64,000 bases of DNA. It comes from Holothuria scabra (lineage: Eukaryota; Echinodermata; Holothuroidea; Aspidochirotida; Holothuriidae). A program made the position numbers and the translations under genes. The notes under the pieces are model-generated. The model was not told where the DNA came from, ran no database searches, and was given only the letters and a program-made list of their open reading frames with translations. This document shows, piece after piece, positions 50,901-59,015 of the stretch; within the stretch, counting starts at the first letter, position 1, and each line of letters opens with the position of its first letter. The stretch spans positions 24,879,318-24,943,317 of the forward strand of contig CM074188.1 in NCBI GenBank assembly GCA_037179385.1. Reading direction: 5' to 3'.

Positions 50901-53375
50901 TAGTTTTGCACACCTAGATGAGGAACAGCGTGCCTTGAGTTTTAGATTTTCCAGGTGTGCTCAAAAGTGCTCTCCTCAAGAAATAAAGGAGTGTGGTAGG
51001 TGTGCTGTTTTATTTAATTTGAATAGATTCATATGACTTGCCTTCATCATGTAGGTGTGCAAAAAATCAGACTCCTCACAGTGATTTGAGGTGTGCAAAA
51101 AATCAGATTCCTCACAGTGATTTGAGGTGAGTGATAGTGTGCAGTCACACTCGCATGCCTCAGAATTCAAGGTCTGGAATAGGAGCTCATGTAAATCTAT
51201 TAAAGTTAAATAAAACAGCACACCCCTTAATTTCCTGAGAAGTGTGATTTGCAGCACACCTGGAAAATCTAAAACTCAAAGCCTGAAGTATAGACAGTCA
51301 AAAGTGGATCTAAAGTCTGGCGATCTCTAGGATTGGACGGTGAGGTAGATATTCATCAGAGAGAGAACGCCCACACGGGACTGAGCTTCCAGCGCTAGTC
51401 TGTACTCGGGTTCTCTAGTCTGCTTGAAAAAAAAAAAAGCTGTGCATATGGTATCACCTTTTTTGCTTATAAACTGCCCTATTCATGCCTTGAATTTTGA
51501 GGCATGCTAGTGCAATCTCACATTATCACTCGCCTCAAGTTACTATGAGGATTGTGATTTTTTTGCACACCAAGATGAAGAATGGGCCTCATTCTAATCT
51601 ATTAAGTTTAATAAAAAAAATAAAAAAATAAAAAAACACCCCCACACTCCTTAATTTTCAGAGGAAGGTGATTTGTAGCTTATCTGGAAAATCTAAACCT
51701 CAAGGCCTGCCTATTGTAACTGAGGAAGCAGAGTGCCATTTATGATTACAAAGAACTTGCTAACAATATCTTCTGTAGTCTGCCAAAGGAGGATTTTTGT
51801 ATTATTCTCATGGAACTTTTTGCATGCATGTAGTATTTTTGGGACAATTTGAACAATCCATTCGTTATGCCCCTTGCTAAAGCTATACTGCAGTAACTTA
51901 CTTCACTAATCTGTTAGCAGCTTATTTATGTAGCATATGTAGGTACAATTTAAATTTGCTCTGCAGTATTTTTGTGTCAATCAAAAACTGACCATTCATA
52001 TAAATGGAGGGAAGACACTGAAAGTACTTTCAGGGAAGTTCCTGTGAATAACTTTATTGCTCTTTTCCATTTAAGCTTGTGAAGAAGTTATCGCCAATGT
52101 TCCAGAATTATTTTAAAAATGCTGAATCACAGTTAGATTGTCTTACTGTCATTGAAGTAAGTGAATTTCTGCTTCCCTTTTCAAGTGTTTTGTTTTAAAA
52201 TCATTTTTTGGAACTGAGATTTTAATGTTATTAATTCTCAGGGTTGCTGCGATGGTATTAGAAATATTTTGTAAGTTTGTAGGAGGTTGAAAGTCGGAAT
52301 GTTCTTGCATTAATATTAAAGAAGGGTGCCCACTGGAACTTAATAAATGATTGTAAATTTGTTTGCACAGATGGGCCGTGCATTGTTCAAAATGTAATTA
52401 TGAGAACTCTAATGCTTCCACTGTATTTCATCAGTGAATGATTAACCTCAAGGGTACAACAATAAGTAATGAAGTTGCATTCAAGGATGAAGGCATTTTT
52501 GTAGGGTTGTGGAAAGAGTTAAGGTTATGATTCCATGTATTTTGTTTTATATGTAGCAAAATTTCAGCACCAATAGCATTAAAACATATAGTATTCCGTC
52601 CAGTCTAATCATGTTGCTGTGTTTTAAGTTCACCACATTTTTCATCTTGGTTGTACAGCAACATTGCAGCACCAACAGCAGTACATGCAGTATTCTACCC
52701 AAGCTAATTATGTTGCTGTATGAAGAAGATGTCATATCTGAAGATGTTATCCTTCACTGGTTCAAGTCTCCTTGCCGATTGGATGATCAGACGAAGCAGA
52801 ATCACGAAAAAGTTTTAAAATTGGTGAGATAGTTCAGAGCAGCTGTTGTTTTTGGCATTGAATGTATTGGTATGTGTGTTTTTGTTTTGCAAGGTTGTAT
52901 TTCATTTTTAACTTACAACCTGTAAGGTTCATGCTTGGTCTTCACTTCAGAGTCATGACTCCCATGAGTCAGTTAGTGCCTGACTCCTCTTCAGTCTGTG
53001 TCAAAGTCACAGACTGCATGGTCAAGTGGTTAGAGCATCCAACTTGCAGGTGAGAGGTGTACATTTTGACTCCTGGCCAGGTCATACCAAAGACTTTAAA
53101 AATTGAACCTACTGCCATTGTACTTGGTGCTCAGCATAAGCAATGGAGAAGGGAAAACAGGCAAGTGACCCACAATGTGAAAAAGGCTGTGGCTGTCCCA
53201 ACTTAACAATGGTTAGAAAATGAGCCGTTTAATGTGTTTATACACCTCTTTCAAATTGAGGCACAGATAATATACCAAAACAGAATTTATGAACCTTTCA
53301 TTTTTGGCTTTATAGGTGACCCCTCTAGTGACCTGGCTGCAAGAAGCAGACGAAGAAAGTGAAGAGGAAGATTGA
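32788..53375 (+). CDS. EIF2B5: Translation initiation factor eIF2B subunit epsilon (15 coding exons)
   Basis: Catalytic subunit of the guanine-nucleotide exchange factor eIF2B, which reloads eIF2 with GTP in the cytosol. Coding join: 32788-32913, 34145-34269, 35563-35751, 37895-38066, 39830-39985, 40990-41075, 43671-43790, 44284-44384, 45757-45902, 47071-47314, 48783-48899, 50544-50752, 52076-52156, 52659-52823, 53316-53375. All introns are GT-AG with compatible phases, giving 698 codons plus TGA (vertebrate protein about 720). Domains: nucleotidyltransferase-like fold (about residues 18-255), including the catalytic Asn-Phe pair at 238-239 in VDNFDY; left-handed beta-helix hexapeptide repeats (about 325-430); acidic linker; C-terminal W2/eIF5C HEAT domain (about 525-698) with aromatic/acidic boxes ([22 protein letters not shown]). 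The start is the first ATG of exon 1, in frame with the conserved [12 protein letters not shown]. No break was found; it looks intact. Confidence 0.97.
34145..34269 (+). CDS. EIF2B5: EIF2B5 coding exon 2
   Basis: Acceptor TTTCAG|GTC, donor AA|GTAAGT. Encodes [20 protein letters not shown] and the conserved FVFCC stretch. Confidence 0.95.
35563..35751 (+). CDS. EIF2B5: EIF2B5 coding exon 3
   Basis: Acceptor GACAG|TTCG, donor AA|GTAAGG. Encodes SSKWNQ and the conserved [14 protein letters not shown], the region equivalent to the metal/nucleotide site loop of sugar nucleotidyltransferases. Confidence 0.95.
36104..37026. mobile_element. 923-bp TTAA-type inverted-repeat element in EIF2B5 intron 3
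   Basis: Ends AGTGGGCATGACAC (left) and GTGTCATGCCCACT (right) are exact reverse complements. The right flank is TTAA (37027-37030); the left is TTGA (36100-36103), one change from TTAA. TTAA duplications are known for Kolobok and piggyBac elements. No transposase frame is evident, so it is likely non-autonomous. Confidence 0.82.
37096..37327 (+). repeat. SINE copy in EIF2B5 intron 3
   Basis: Degenerate tRNA-like head (GCATGGCCATGGTTTAGGCAT) followed by the family body: CATACCAAAGACTTTAAAAA, GCTTGGTGCTCAGCATAAGC, GAGCCAGTG, CACAACTGGAAAAAG. Confidence 0.85.
37895..38066 (+). CDS. EIF2B5: EIF2B5 coding exon 4
   Basis: Acceptor TTGACAG|GAAAAG, donor GTG|GTAAGT, ends phase 0 at residue 204. 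Encodes [14 protein letters not shown] and [17 protein letters not shown], matching the eIF2B-epsilon nucleotidyltransferase-like fold. Confidence 0.95.
39241..39461. mobile_element. 221-bp MITE with TATAGAG ends in EIF2B5 intron 4
   Basis: Starts TATAGAGGCTTTTCACATGACGTC and ends with the complementary GTGACGCAATTGCAAAGTCTCTATA; the arms match imperfectly over about 25 bp. A TA target is possible. Its ends resemble those of the 210-bp elements at 47432 and 49796. Confidence 0.65.
39830..39985 (+). CDS. EIF2B5: EIF2B5 coding exon 5
   Basis: Acceptor TTTACAG|AATC, donor GAG|GTAGGA; residues 205-256. Encodes [19 protein letters not shown] and [21 protein letters not shown]. The Asn-Phe pair (238-239) corresponds to the NF motif needed for exchange activity in the family. 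Confidence 0.96.
40218..40680. repeat. Palindromic minisatellite in EIF2B5 intron 5
   Basis: Degenerate units of about 30 bp with consensus GTTGATACTAGTACATGCTATACAAAGGGT occur in both orientations. The perfect palindrome GTTGATACTAGTATCAAC occurs twice (40218-40235, 40433-40450); the second sits at the centre of a near-palindrome of about 54 bp (about 40415-40468). Confidence 0.88.
40990..41075 (+). CDS. EIF2B5: EIF2B5 coding exon 6
   Basis: Acceptor TTCCACAG|ATC, donor ATCAG|GTGAGT. Encodes [11 protein letters not shown] and [15 protein letters not shown], linking the catalytic-like fold to the beta-helix. Confidence 0.95.
42770..42890 (-). repeat. SINE body fragment in EIF2B5 intron 6
   Basis: Minus-orientation match to the SINE body (TGGCTCATTGGCTTGTTTTCCC, CTTATGCTGAGCACCAAGCA). 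Both head and tail are missing. Confidence 0.75.
43098..43190 (-). repeat. Dispersed repeat related to the satellite unit, copy 2
   Basis: The reverse complement contains GTTGTCCTTCAGTGGACGTA, AGCTTCTTCGGGAAGC, TTTGGTTTCG and GGACTTTAGAAAAAG. The last block resembles GGACTTTGATAAAAG of the satellite. It lies in EIF2B5 intron 6, inside an 89-codon frame that I do not regard as a gene. Confidence 0.7.
43671..43790 (+). CDS. EIF2B5: EIF2B5 coding exon 7
   Basis: Acceptor TCTTTCAG|CAAG, donor GGCAG|GTAGGT. Encodes [16 protein letters not shown] and [16 protein letters not shown], the conserved lead-in to the beta-helix. Confidence 0.95.
43992..44055 (-). repeat. SINE 3' fragment in EIF2B5 intron 7
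   Basis: Short minus-orientation fragment of the SINE 3' end (GGTTAGATGGCTCAGTCTCTAACCAAGTGG, GGGTCGGCC). Confidence 0.55.
44284..44384 (+). CDS. EIF2B5: EIF2B5 coding exon 8
   Basis: Acceptor TCTTTCAG|AGAG, donor ATAG|GTTAGT. Encodes [19 protein letters not shown] and [11 protein letters not shown], typical hexapeptide-repeat turns of a left-handed beta-helix. Confidence 0.95.
44932..45192 (-). mobile_element. CAGGCCTTGA-type MITE (reverse orientation) in EIF2B5 intron 8
   Basis: Starts CAGGCCTTGAGTTTAAATTTTCC and ends with the complementary AATCAAGGCCT. Compared with other copies it has an internal duplication of about 50 bp (the GGTGTGCAAAAAAACCA...GATTTGAAGCAAGTGAT segment is present twice). 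Confidence 0.8.
45384..45617 (-). repeat. Near-complete SINE in EIF2B5 intron 8
   Basis: Best single reference for the family, minus orientation. Order on the minus strand: tRNA-like head, CATACC-AAGACTCTTTTAATGGAACC, CTGCCATTGTGCTTGGTGCTCAG, CCACACCTGAGAAAAGGCTG, then the tail TAAACCAATTGGTTAGAAACTG and TAAAACTTCATCTAACT. Confidence 0.85.
45757..45902 (+). CDS. EIF2B5: EIF2B5 coding exon 9
   Basis: Acceptor ATCATCAG|GGCAG, donor GGG|GTAATT, phase 0 at residue 407. Encodes [19 protein letters not shown] and [20 protein letters not shown], further beta-helix repeats. Confidence 0.95.
46044..46071. repeat. 12-bp-arm hairpin in EIF2B5 intron 9
   Basis: AGCTCTACCCAC and GTGGGTAGAGCT are exact reverse complements around the 4-base loop CTTT. 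It lies at the edge of a segment whose right part resembles 55570-55640. Confidence 0.8.
47071..47314 (+). CDS. EIF2B5: EIF2B5 coding exon 10
   Basis: Acceptor TCTCCCAG|GTC, donor TTAG|GTGAGT. Encodes [16 protein letters not shown] (end of the beta-helix) and the acidic linker, including [10 protein letters not shown] and a run of Asp/Glu codons built on GAT/GAA trinucleotides. Confidence 0.95.
47432..47641. mobile_element. 210-bp MITE, copy 1, in EIF2B5 intron 10
   Basis: Starts TAGACCTTGTGCATATGATGTC and ends with an imperfect reverse complement (TGTCGTCAATGCATAAGTTC). The copy at 49796-50005 has the same length and shares GGAAAGT, GCAAAACAAACCAAC, CAGTCTG/TAGTCTG and AATTCTTATRTGTGTG. Confidence 0.75.
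48075..48312. repeat. AACAGGT-rich inverted minisatellite in EIF2B5 intron 10
   Basis: Over about 240 bp the heptamer AACAGGT or its complement ACCTGTT recurs many times, first mainly as AACAGGT and then mainly as ACCTGTT, so that the block is self-complementary overall (CAACAGGTTTGAACAGG on the left; ACCTGTTCAACAGGTTTC on the right). Confidence 0.85.
48783..48899 (+). CDS. EIF2B5: EIF2B5 coding exon 11
   Basis: Acceptor TTGACAG|GTC, donor GCAT|GTAAGT. Encodes [19 protein letters not shown] and a Ser/Pro segment, continuing the acidic linker ahead of the C-terminal HEAT domain. Confidence 0.94.
49288..49437 (+). repeat. SINE copy in EIF2B5 intron 11
   Basis: Head with an A box TGGTCAAGGGG and a degenerate B box (GGAGTTCTACTCC), followed by the first part of the family body (TTTCTACTGCCATGG, CTGGTGCTCAACATAAG); the 3' part is missing. 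Confidence 0.75.
49796..50005. mobile_element. 210-bp MITE, copy 2, in EIF2B5 intron 11
   Basis: Starts TAGACCTTCTGCATATGATGTC and ends ...CAATGCACAAGGCCTA, the imperfect reverse complement. Same family and length as 47432-47641. TGACGTCA occurs near the right end. Confidence 0.75.
50353..50505 (-). repeat. SINE 3' part in EIF2B5 intron 11
   Basis: Minus-orientation body and tail: GTTAGATGGAGGTTTTACGG, CCCAGTTTCAAACCTATTGG, CAGTTGTGGCTCACTGG, CAACGGCAGTAG. The tRNA-like head is absent. Confidence 0.8.
50544..50752 (+). CDS. EIF2B5: EIF2B5 coding exon 12
   Basis: Acceptor TTCTTTCAG|TAT, donor AAG|GTAAGT, phase 0 at residue 597. Encodes [40 protein letters not shown] and VLELPHNN, the start of the W2-type HEAT domain. 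Confidence 0.96.
50831..51284 (+). mobile_element. CAGGCCTTGA-type MITE split by a nested copy
   Basis: Left half 50831-50931 (CAGGCCTTGAATTTT...GCACACCTAGATGA) and right half about 51180-51284 (AATCTATTAAAGTTAAAT...AAACTCAAAGCCTG) together make one forward element of about 210 bp. A reverse-orientation copy of the same family interrupts it. In EIF2B5 intron 12. Confidence 0.8.
50932..51179 (-). mobile_element. CAGGCCTTGA-type MITE nested in a sister copy
   Basis: Starts TGCCTTGAGTTTTAGATTTTCC and ends AATTCAAGGTCTGG. It has its own internal duplication of about 35 bp (GCAAAAAATCAGA-TCCTCACAG present twice). Confidence 0.78.
51485..51712 (+). mobile_element. CAGGCCTTGA-type MITE, forward copy in EIF2B5 intron 12
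   Basis: Starts near ATGCCTTGAATTTTGAGGCATG and ends AAATCTAAACCTCAAGGCCTG. An AT-rich expansion (TAAAAAAAATAAAAAAATAA) sits in the middle. Same family as 50831-51284. Confidence 0.82.
52076..52156 (+). CDS. EIF2B5: EIF2B5 coding exon 13
   Basis: Encodes [20 protein letters not shown] and DCLTVIE, phase 0 at both ends. The acceptor is TTTAAG rather than the usual CAG; donor GAA|GTAAGT. Length and sequence match the family across both junctions. Confidence 0.93.
52659..52823 (+). CDS. EIF2B5: EIF2B5 coding exon 14
   Basis: Acceptor TTGTACAG|CAA, donor TTG|GTGAGA. Encodes [20 protein letters not shown] followed by LHWFKSP (aromatic/acidic box 1). The junction with exon 13 leaves exactly the spacing seen in the vertebrate protein. 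Confidence 0.94.
53017..53228 (+). repeat. SINE copy with good A box in EIF2B5 intron 14
   Basis: A box TGGTCAAGTGG at 53019-53029, degenerate B box, then CATACCAAAGACTTTAAAAA, CTACTGCCATTGTACTTGG, GCTCAGCATAAGCAATGGAG and the AAAAAGGCTGTGG block. Nearly complete. Confidence 0.87.
53316..53375 (+). CDS. EIF2B5: EIF2B5 coding exon 15 (last)
   Basis: Acceptor TTTATAG|GTG. Encodes [19 protein letters not shown] and TGA: the C-terminal aromatic/acidic box 2 that contacts eIF2-beta in the family. Confidence 0.95.
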   Translation: MTPLVTWLQEADEESEEED

Positions 53376-56300
53376 TGATTCTACCAAACAAGATGCGACA
53401 CGTATGGTATCTGACCCTGATGGGTGTGGCTGCTAAATGGCTTAGAAAGAGGGCAGAATTAGTGACAACAGTGATCAATGAAAATATTCCTTGTTGCAAG
53501 ATATGCTAACTTTTGGGTTACAGTCCAACTGTTTGGTTCAAGAAGGGATTATCACAGGGTTGATGTTGTAATGTTGTCATTAAGATAGGAAAAGCTAAAC
53601 ATTGACAATTTTCTTCTTCTACTGAACACAAGAGGAATTTAATAGATGCTGACTGAAATTTTGTGTGCGAAGGTCACACAGTTTTGGTCCATTAATTTTA
53701 GTCATTAAATGGCTCTGAAAAATTGAATTTTAATATTCAAGTTATGTTGTGATATTTTGTTTTAAATAATTTAAGTTGCTATGTATCACTGTATATCAGT
53801 TAAAATAGTCCAAACATGTTCAAAACATTCCTGTTAAAGGGGGGCTGTAGTTGTAGCTCCTGTACTATTACTAGCTGCTGAATGCATTTTTTGTCACAGT
53901 AAAGAAAGAAGGCTGAATTCTGCCTTGAAATTGGTAATCAACGAGTTTGATAATCCATCTGCACATGCACACATCTTCAAAATTATTACCATTCTTTCCA
54001 ACAGTGTTATCTCAGAAAATGACTTATTTAGCAGATGATGAGGGCAGGGAGTGTGCAAGCCCTAAGCTTAATGGGCTCAATTTTCCGTGGCTGAAACTTC
54101 TTTTTTCCACCCTTAATATTCACAGTAGAGGCTTTGCAATTACGTTACGGATCCGCCATGGCAGAGGGCAATCATTCCAAATACACATGGCTTTGTGCTT
54201 AATGCTTTTCTTAATGTGCACTGTGATACCTGTATACGCTCTGTGTACCATTCAATGAGCAAACATATCTGGTGTGGTCTTCCTACAGGCCTTGAATTTT
54301 GAGGCATGGAAGTGAGCTCACACAGCATCACTCACCTCAAATTACTTTGAGGAGTGTGATTTTTTGCATAGATGAAGATTTGGGAGTTCCTATAAACATA
54401 TTTAAGTTTATCAAAACAGCACACCTACCACACTCCTTGATTTTCTGGGGGGGGTAATTTGTAGCACCCCAGGTAAATCTTAAACTCAAAGTCTGTGCAT
54501 ATGACATGTACTCTTACATGGCTCTTGGGAGTATTATGACCTCATTTGAAAAGCATATGGAAATCTCTTAGGTGTATGCAAAGAGTGACGTTACTTTTGC
54601 CAAGCTGTTGCTTGGCGATTTTTATGCCCCTTTTGGTAGTACCATATTTTTAACACAAAGTCAGAAACAGGGAATATTCTGCTTTCTATGGGTTTAAAAG
54701 CTGAGAAAACAGAACATTTTTGCTTTAGAAGGAACACTTGGCAAGTTAACACAAGATTATAATTACACCACTGGTGCCTGCAAGATTCCCAAATTTTGGC
54801 GTATTTTAGAAAATTGTCAAATTCTCCCTTTTATAAAAACCATGGTAAGTATAAGGAGGGCTCTTCCTTGAGGATGGGTGTTTTTCATTGTGTACAAAAT
54901 GCTCATTGGGTTTAAAATTTGTATTTCCACCTACTATTATTTAATAGCATAGTAACCAGTTGCATCTCTGGTTGGCATAGAGCAGCCGCAAGAAAATATG
55001 CTTACATGTTAGGTCTTGCCCTTGCAGCAATTTCATGATTGCACCCGAAATGTAAATGAAATAAGAATCTACATTTCATTGTGATGAAAATGTAAGTACA
55101 TCTTATCAACTTTTGTCAAGCATCCATTAGGCCGTTTCTTTGTTCAAGTGAATGAGTCAATAGGCTGACTATATGTAGATTAAGGATGTATAGGTATGTA
55201 GACCTCATAAAAATTGATAACAAATGAAAATTGAGGAATGCAGGATACTTTGTGCTAAGGGGGTTTGTTTACTTGACATTTGTCCTACAATATCAAGGGG
55301 GATACAAATCATCCAGCTCTTTGCTGTGTGAGGACATTGTATATACAGATGTCATGGTTTATCCAGGAAGTTCCTTCATTTGGCTCATCATGTCTTATTG
55401 TGATGGTGTAATTGAAGCTGAAGTTTTGAAGAATGTTGAAGATTATTACTTTTCTCACTCGAAGCCTTGTGTCAGTTCAGGAATGAATTGCTTGGAATAA
55501 TTTGTGTGTAAAGAGGAAGTGCAGTCACCCCAACATGAATTAGTATACTGAACGGTCCTATTTAATTATTGTTTTCCTCAATCGTAAAATCAAATTTACT
55601 GGAGTAACTGCTATGTTTACATGTAAGTCCCAAAAGTTATCCCAAAAGCTGTTTACTCAAAAATGCATAGTCTTGAAACATGAATTTTTAATGTAATTGT
55701 TATGTACATGGCTCCTGTGACATCCTCTTTTAGAAGGCAAGCTCGAAAATAACTTTTTAATACAAACATTGAGAAGAAATTGTCATTGTTTCTCACAAAT
55801 GAAATTAAAGTTAAACTTAATTTGCTGTAATTTGATTAAGTGTGACCTGGGTGTGTCAAATTTCATGAATGGCACTTTTGACTTGTGACAATTTTTTTTT
55901 TATCAAATTGTTAAGGGGAGAGTCAATTATCTAACCGGCCAGTATGGGCAGGTATGCAAAGGAAATACATAAGTGACTTGGTCATGAATGACAGTTAGAT
56001 AAATGACTCTGCCCTAAATTTATGCAGGATAGCTTTGGGTTTACCATGAATGTTTCCATATTTATGGTGAGAAACATTAAAATACTTGAAATTAAAAAAA
56101 AACAGGGACTTGTTAAGATTCAGATGAAATAACAGTTCCCTGATTTGAATAAATTTGGGACCAGTTATTTATTTGAATAATTTATTTGAAACTGATATTA
56201 TTTGAGTTTCACAGGAAACTTGAAAGAAGTTTTGTAGTTAAATTTGTGGAAGTGGGAAGTTCAACTTCCTTTTCCTAAAATTCTGTACAATCTATGACTT

Positions 56301-58644
56301 TATGGAAGTGAAATAAAAACTTTCTGACCTTAAACTTAAGTCTGGAATTTGCTAAAATATTGTCTGTTCATATATTTAAAGAGGCTCATTGAGTTGGAAC
56401 TGATAACATAATGAGTGTTAAAGGGTCACTAACACATGACAATACTTTGTTAGCATAATGAGTCAAGTTTCATATCCAAAGGTTGCAGAAGTCAATCTTT
56501 TGAATTGTGTGGTGTCTTGACGTGTAACGGTGTTGGGCATAATTTGAAAAAGCTTCTGGCCACGAATTCTTGAAAAATAAATTGAACCGTCAAGTGCCCA
56601 CTCACAAAAAAAAATATTTTTTTGTAGGATATGGGGATTGTCTAAGTTTGACTATTTGTCATTAGTATGTGAAGAATACTTTAGGAGATTTAGAAAAATT
56701 TGTTGCATTTCATGAACCAATTAAATGAGCCTCTTTAAGCAAAAATTACACCACCATGCTTATCCTGGATTTCAACAGGAATCCGAGTTTGGGGAGTCAT
56801 TTTAGGTTGTAGTTGAGTTTGGAATATTAACTTACCTTGTTTAGTTTCCTCACCTACTCCAGATATGTAAGAGTTCTGGAAATTTTTAAGGGTGGGCGAG
56901 AGGTTTTGGGGCTTTTTGGAATCTTTTTCAATAAAATGCAGTTTCACGGCATGAACATACTTGAAAATAGAAAAAGATGGCACCATTTTACATCTCCTCT
57001 TTGAAAAGTTTTCAGAAAGGGGAACCTTCCTGGACCCTTTGCTCATGTTGACAGTCTGGAACAACAAATTTTCAAGGACTGACCTCCACTTATGTTTTAA
57101 TCTGTGCTACTCGTGCTGCTGTTATCATAAGACAGTGTGGACAGGGTGGAAACATTTTCATTAAGATGTTCTACTTGTTATCCAAAGTTTTCTGGGGTAA
57201 GGGAGCCCTCAATGATGCTTTCAAACACTGATAAATTTCCCACTTTTCCCATCAAGGTAAAGAAATATGACTGCACAAATAGAGCAAATTAATGAGTTCG
57301 GACTGTTATGAAAGACCATCTCCAAACATGGAAGCAAGGGGGGTAAAGACTACTGTTATCACCCTGTAAGAAAGTGGATTATTTTAAATGAACCACTGAA
57401 TATGCCCCACAAACTTCCTTGCCCTGTGGGGGTAAGAGGTGGGGAAGAGTCTCCTAGAGTATTTGGAAAAGGGGAAGAAGAATATGTAAAGATTACACCA
57501 TGATGATGTATTTAGTGACGTCATAAAAATCATGCCACATGATTATGCAAGGAAATGTAAATCATTGTGAGAGGAAAATGCGTCATTTTCTCTCATAATG
57601 GGTAATTTTGGAAAGTATTCCAGGAATAAAACGTCCCTAGTTGAAGCAATACAACAGTTGATTATTTTTACTCAATAGGCAAGTAGTAGGTATTTGATAA
57701 AACAATAGTACCAATGAAATGCACCAAAACGCATAAGAGAATTTCAGTGGCGTCCCTTACAAAGTTTCAGCTAGGTAAAAGGGCGATTTCCTACTACCAT
57801 AATTTCAAATATGGTTCAAGTTTGGTTTCACATATAGGGTGCCAATAGGTTCTAGGTCTCTGCCGCCCTTTTAGTTGCCTCCCAAAACAGACAGGGAATA
57901 CCCTGGACAAATTCTGTAACTCCAACCAATGGGAGAGTTTTATCCACTAGGAAGCATCAACTTCTTTCCAAATGTCTTATTTACATTCATTTATGCAAAA
58001 TATAAACAAGACACTAGGTGTAAAAGTTGGTTTTATTTTATATTTCTCTGAAATGCACAGGAAGGCAGTGGAAATATTTGCCTAGCTGGACTTCACCCAT
58101 CAAAATATTTAAAACATCAACAAAATTTAACCTTCACAATATCTGCTTGGAAGCTATTGAATTTAAAATGGTAGACTTTCAGCAAAAATCTAATATTATT
58201 CATCTGATTCAAATCAAATGTTTTCAATTCAAGTATTATCTTAAAGAACCATAAATAACCAATGATTAAAAATATAGATTTATTCCACACTCATGCTACA
58301 GAAAAGCTAGAAAATAGGAGTTGTATAATAATCTAATTACAAAGAAGAGATACAATGTTGGACAGATAACCTTATGACAATAATTTAAACAAAAATTAAT
58401 GGTCAGATGATTGTCATCATGTACATAGAGATTACCTTCATGATGTTGAGACATGATTTTAATATCCTAGAAAAAGATGGTCATTTTTGTACTAGTACTG
58501 AAGCGAATGGTTTATTAAAGTAGAAAATTGCTTTGGTGGGAAAATCTTTGAGTGGTACAGCTGTCCCCCTCCCCACACCTCAACATCTCAGGTTAAGAAC
58601 CACTGAAATAGTCAGTACACCTCAGAAACAAAAGGTATGAGTTC
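53376..58644. other. EIF2B5 3' flank and intergenic region
   Basis: Contains the EIF2B5 3' UTR, whose end I cannot place: the nearest variant poly-A signal is ATTAAA at 53704-53709, and an AATAAA occurs at 56312-56317. Frames at 53947, 55231 and 56735 have no recognised domain. A segment near 55570-55640 resembles part of 46120-46200. Confidence 0.5.
54287..54504 (+). mobile_element. CAGGCCTTGA-type MITE, forward copy
   Basis: Starts CAGGCCTTGAATTTTGAGGCATG and ends ...TAAACTCAAAGTCTG. It contains GAGTGTGATTTTTTGCA, AACAGCACACCTACCACACTCC and GATTTTCTGG as in the other copies. Confidence 0.85.
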
Positions 58645-59015
58645 AGATAACATCCCTCCCCCAAGCTGACAATCACGGGTAACAGTTTCCGGTAAGGATT
58701 TGAAAGGAATCCCCCCTTAGACCCCTCCCTCAGACTGACCCAATCCCCACTAGATCCCTTCCCCAAGCTTAAAATCATGGATAACAGGTTCTGGTAAGGA
58801 CTGTGATGGGAATTCCCCCCCCCCACCTTAGACCCTTCCCCCAGAAAGACACTCCCCACTAGATTCCTCCCCCAGGCTGACAATCATGGATAACAGGTTC
58901 AGGTTAGGACTTGAAAGGGAACCCTCCCCTTAGACCTCTCCCCAAGGCTGATCCTCCCTAATAGAACCCTCCCCCTGGCTGATAATCATGGATAAGTTTC
59001 AGGAGAGAAATCTCT
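58645..59015. repeat. Minisatellite, period about 104 bp, four copies
   Basis: The anchor TGAYAATCATGGATAACAGG recurs near 58667, 58770, 58877 and 58979. Each unit also contains CCCCTTAGACCCYTCCCCC and CCCACTAGATYCCTCCCCC. A 96-codon minus frame over it is created by the repeat and is not treated as a gene. Confidence 0.9.

Noticed and set aside
55231..55500. 89-codon frame downstream of EIF2B5
   Set aside because: No homology is recognised, the frame is isolated, and it lies in a probable 3' UTR or intergenic region.
58593..58883. Minus-strand frame with repeated LGEGS/LREGS words
   Set aside because: The protein repeat is only the translation of the 104-bp minisatellite.
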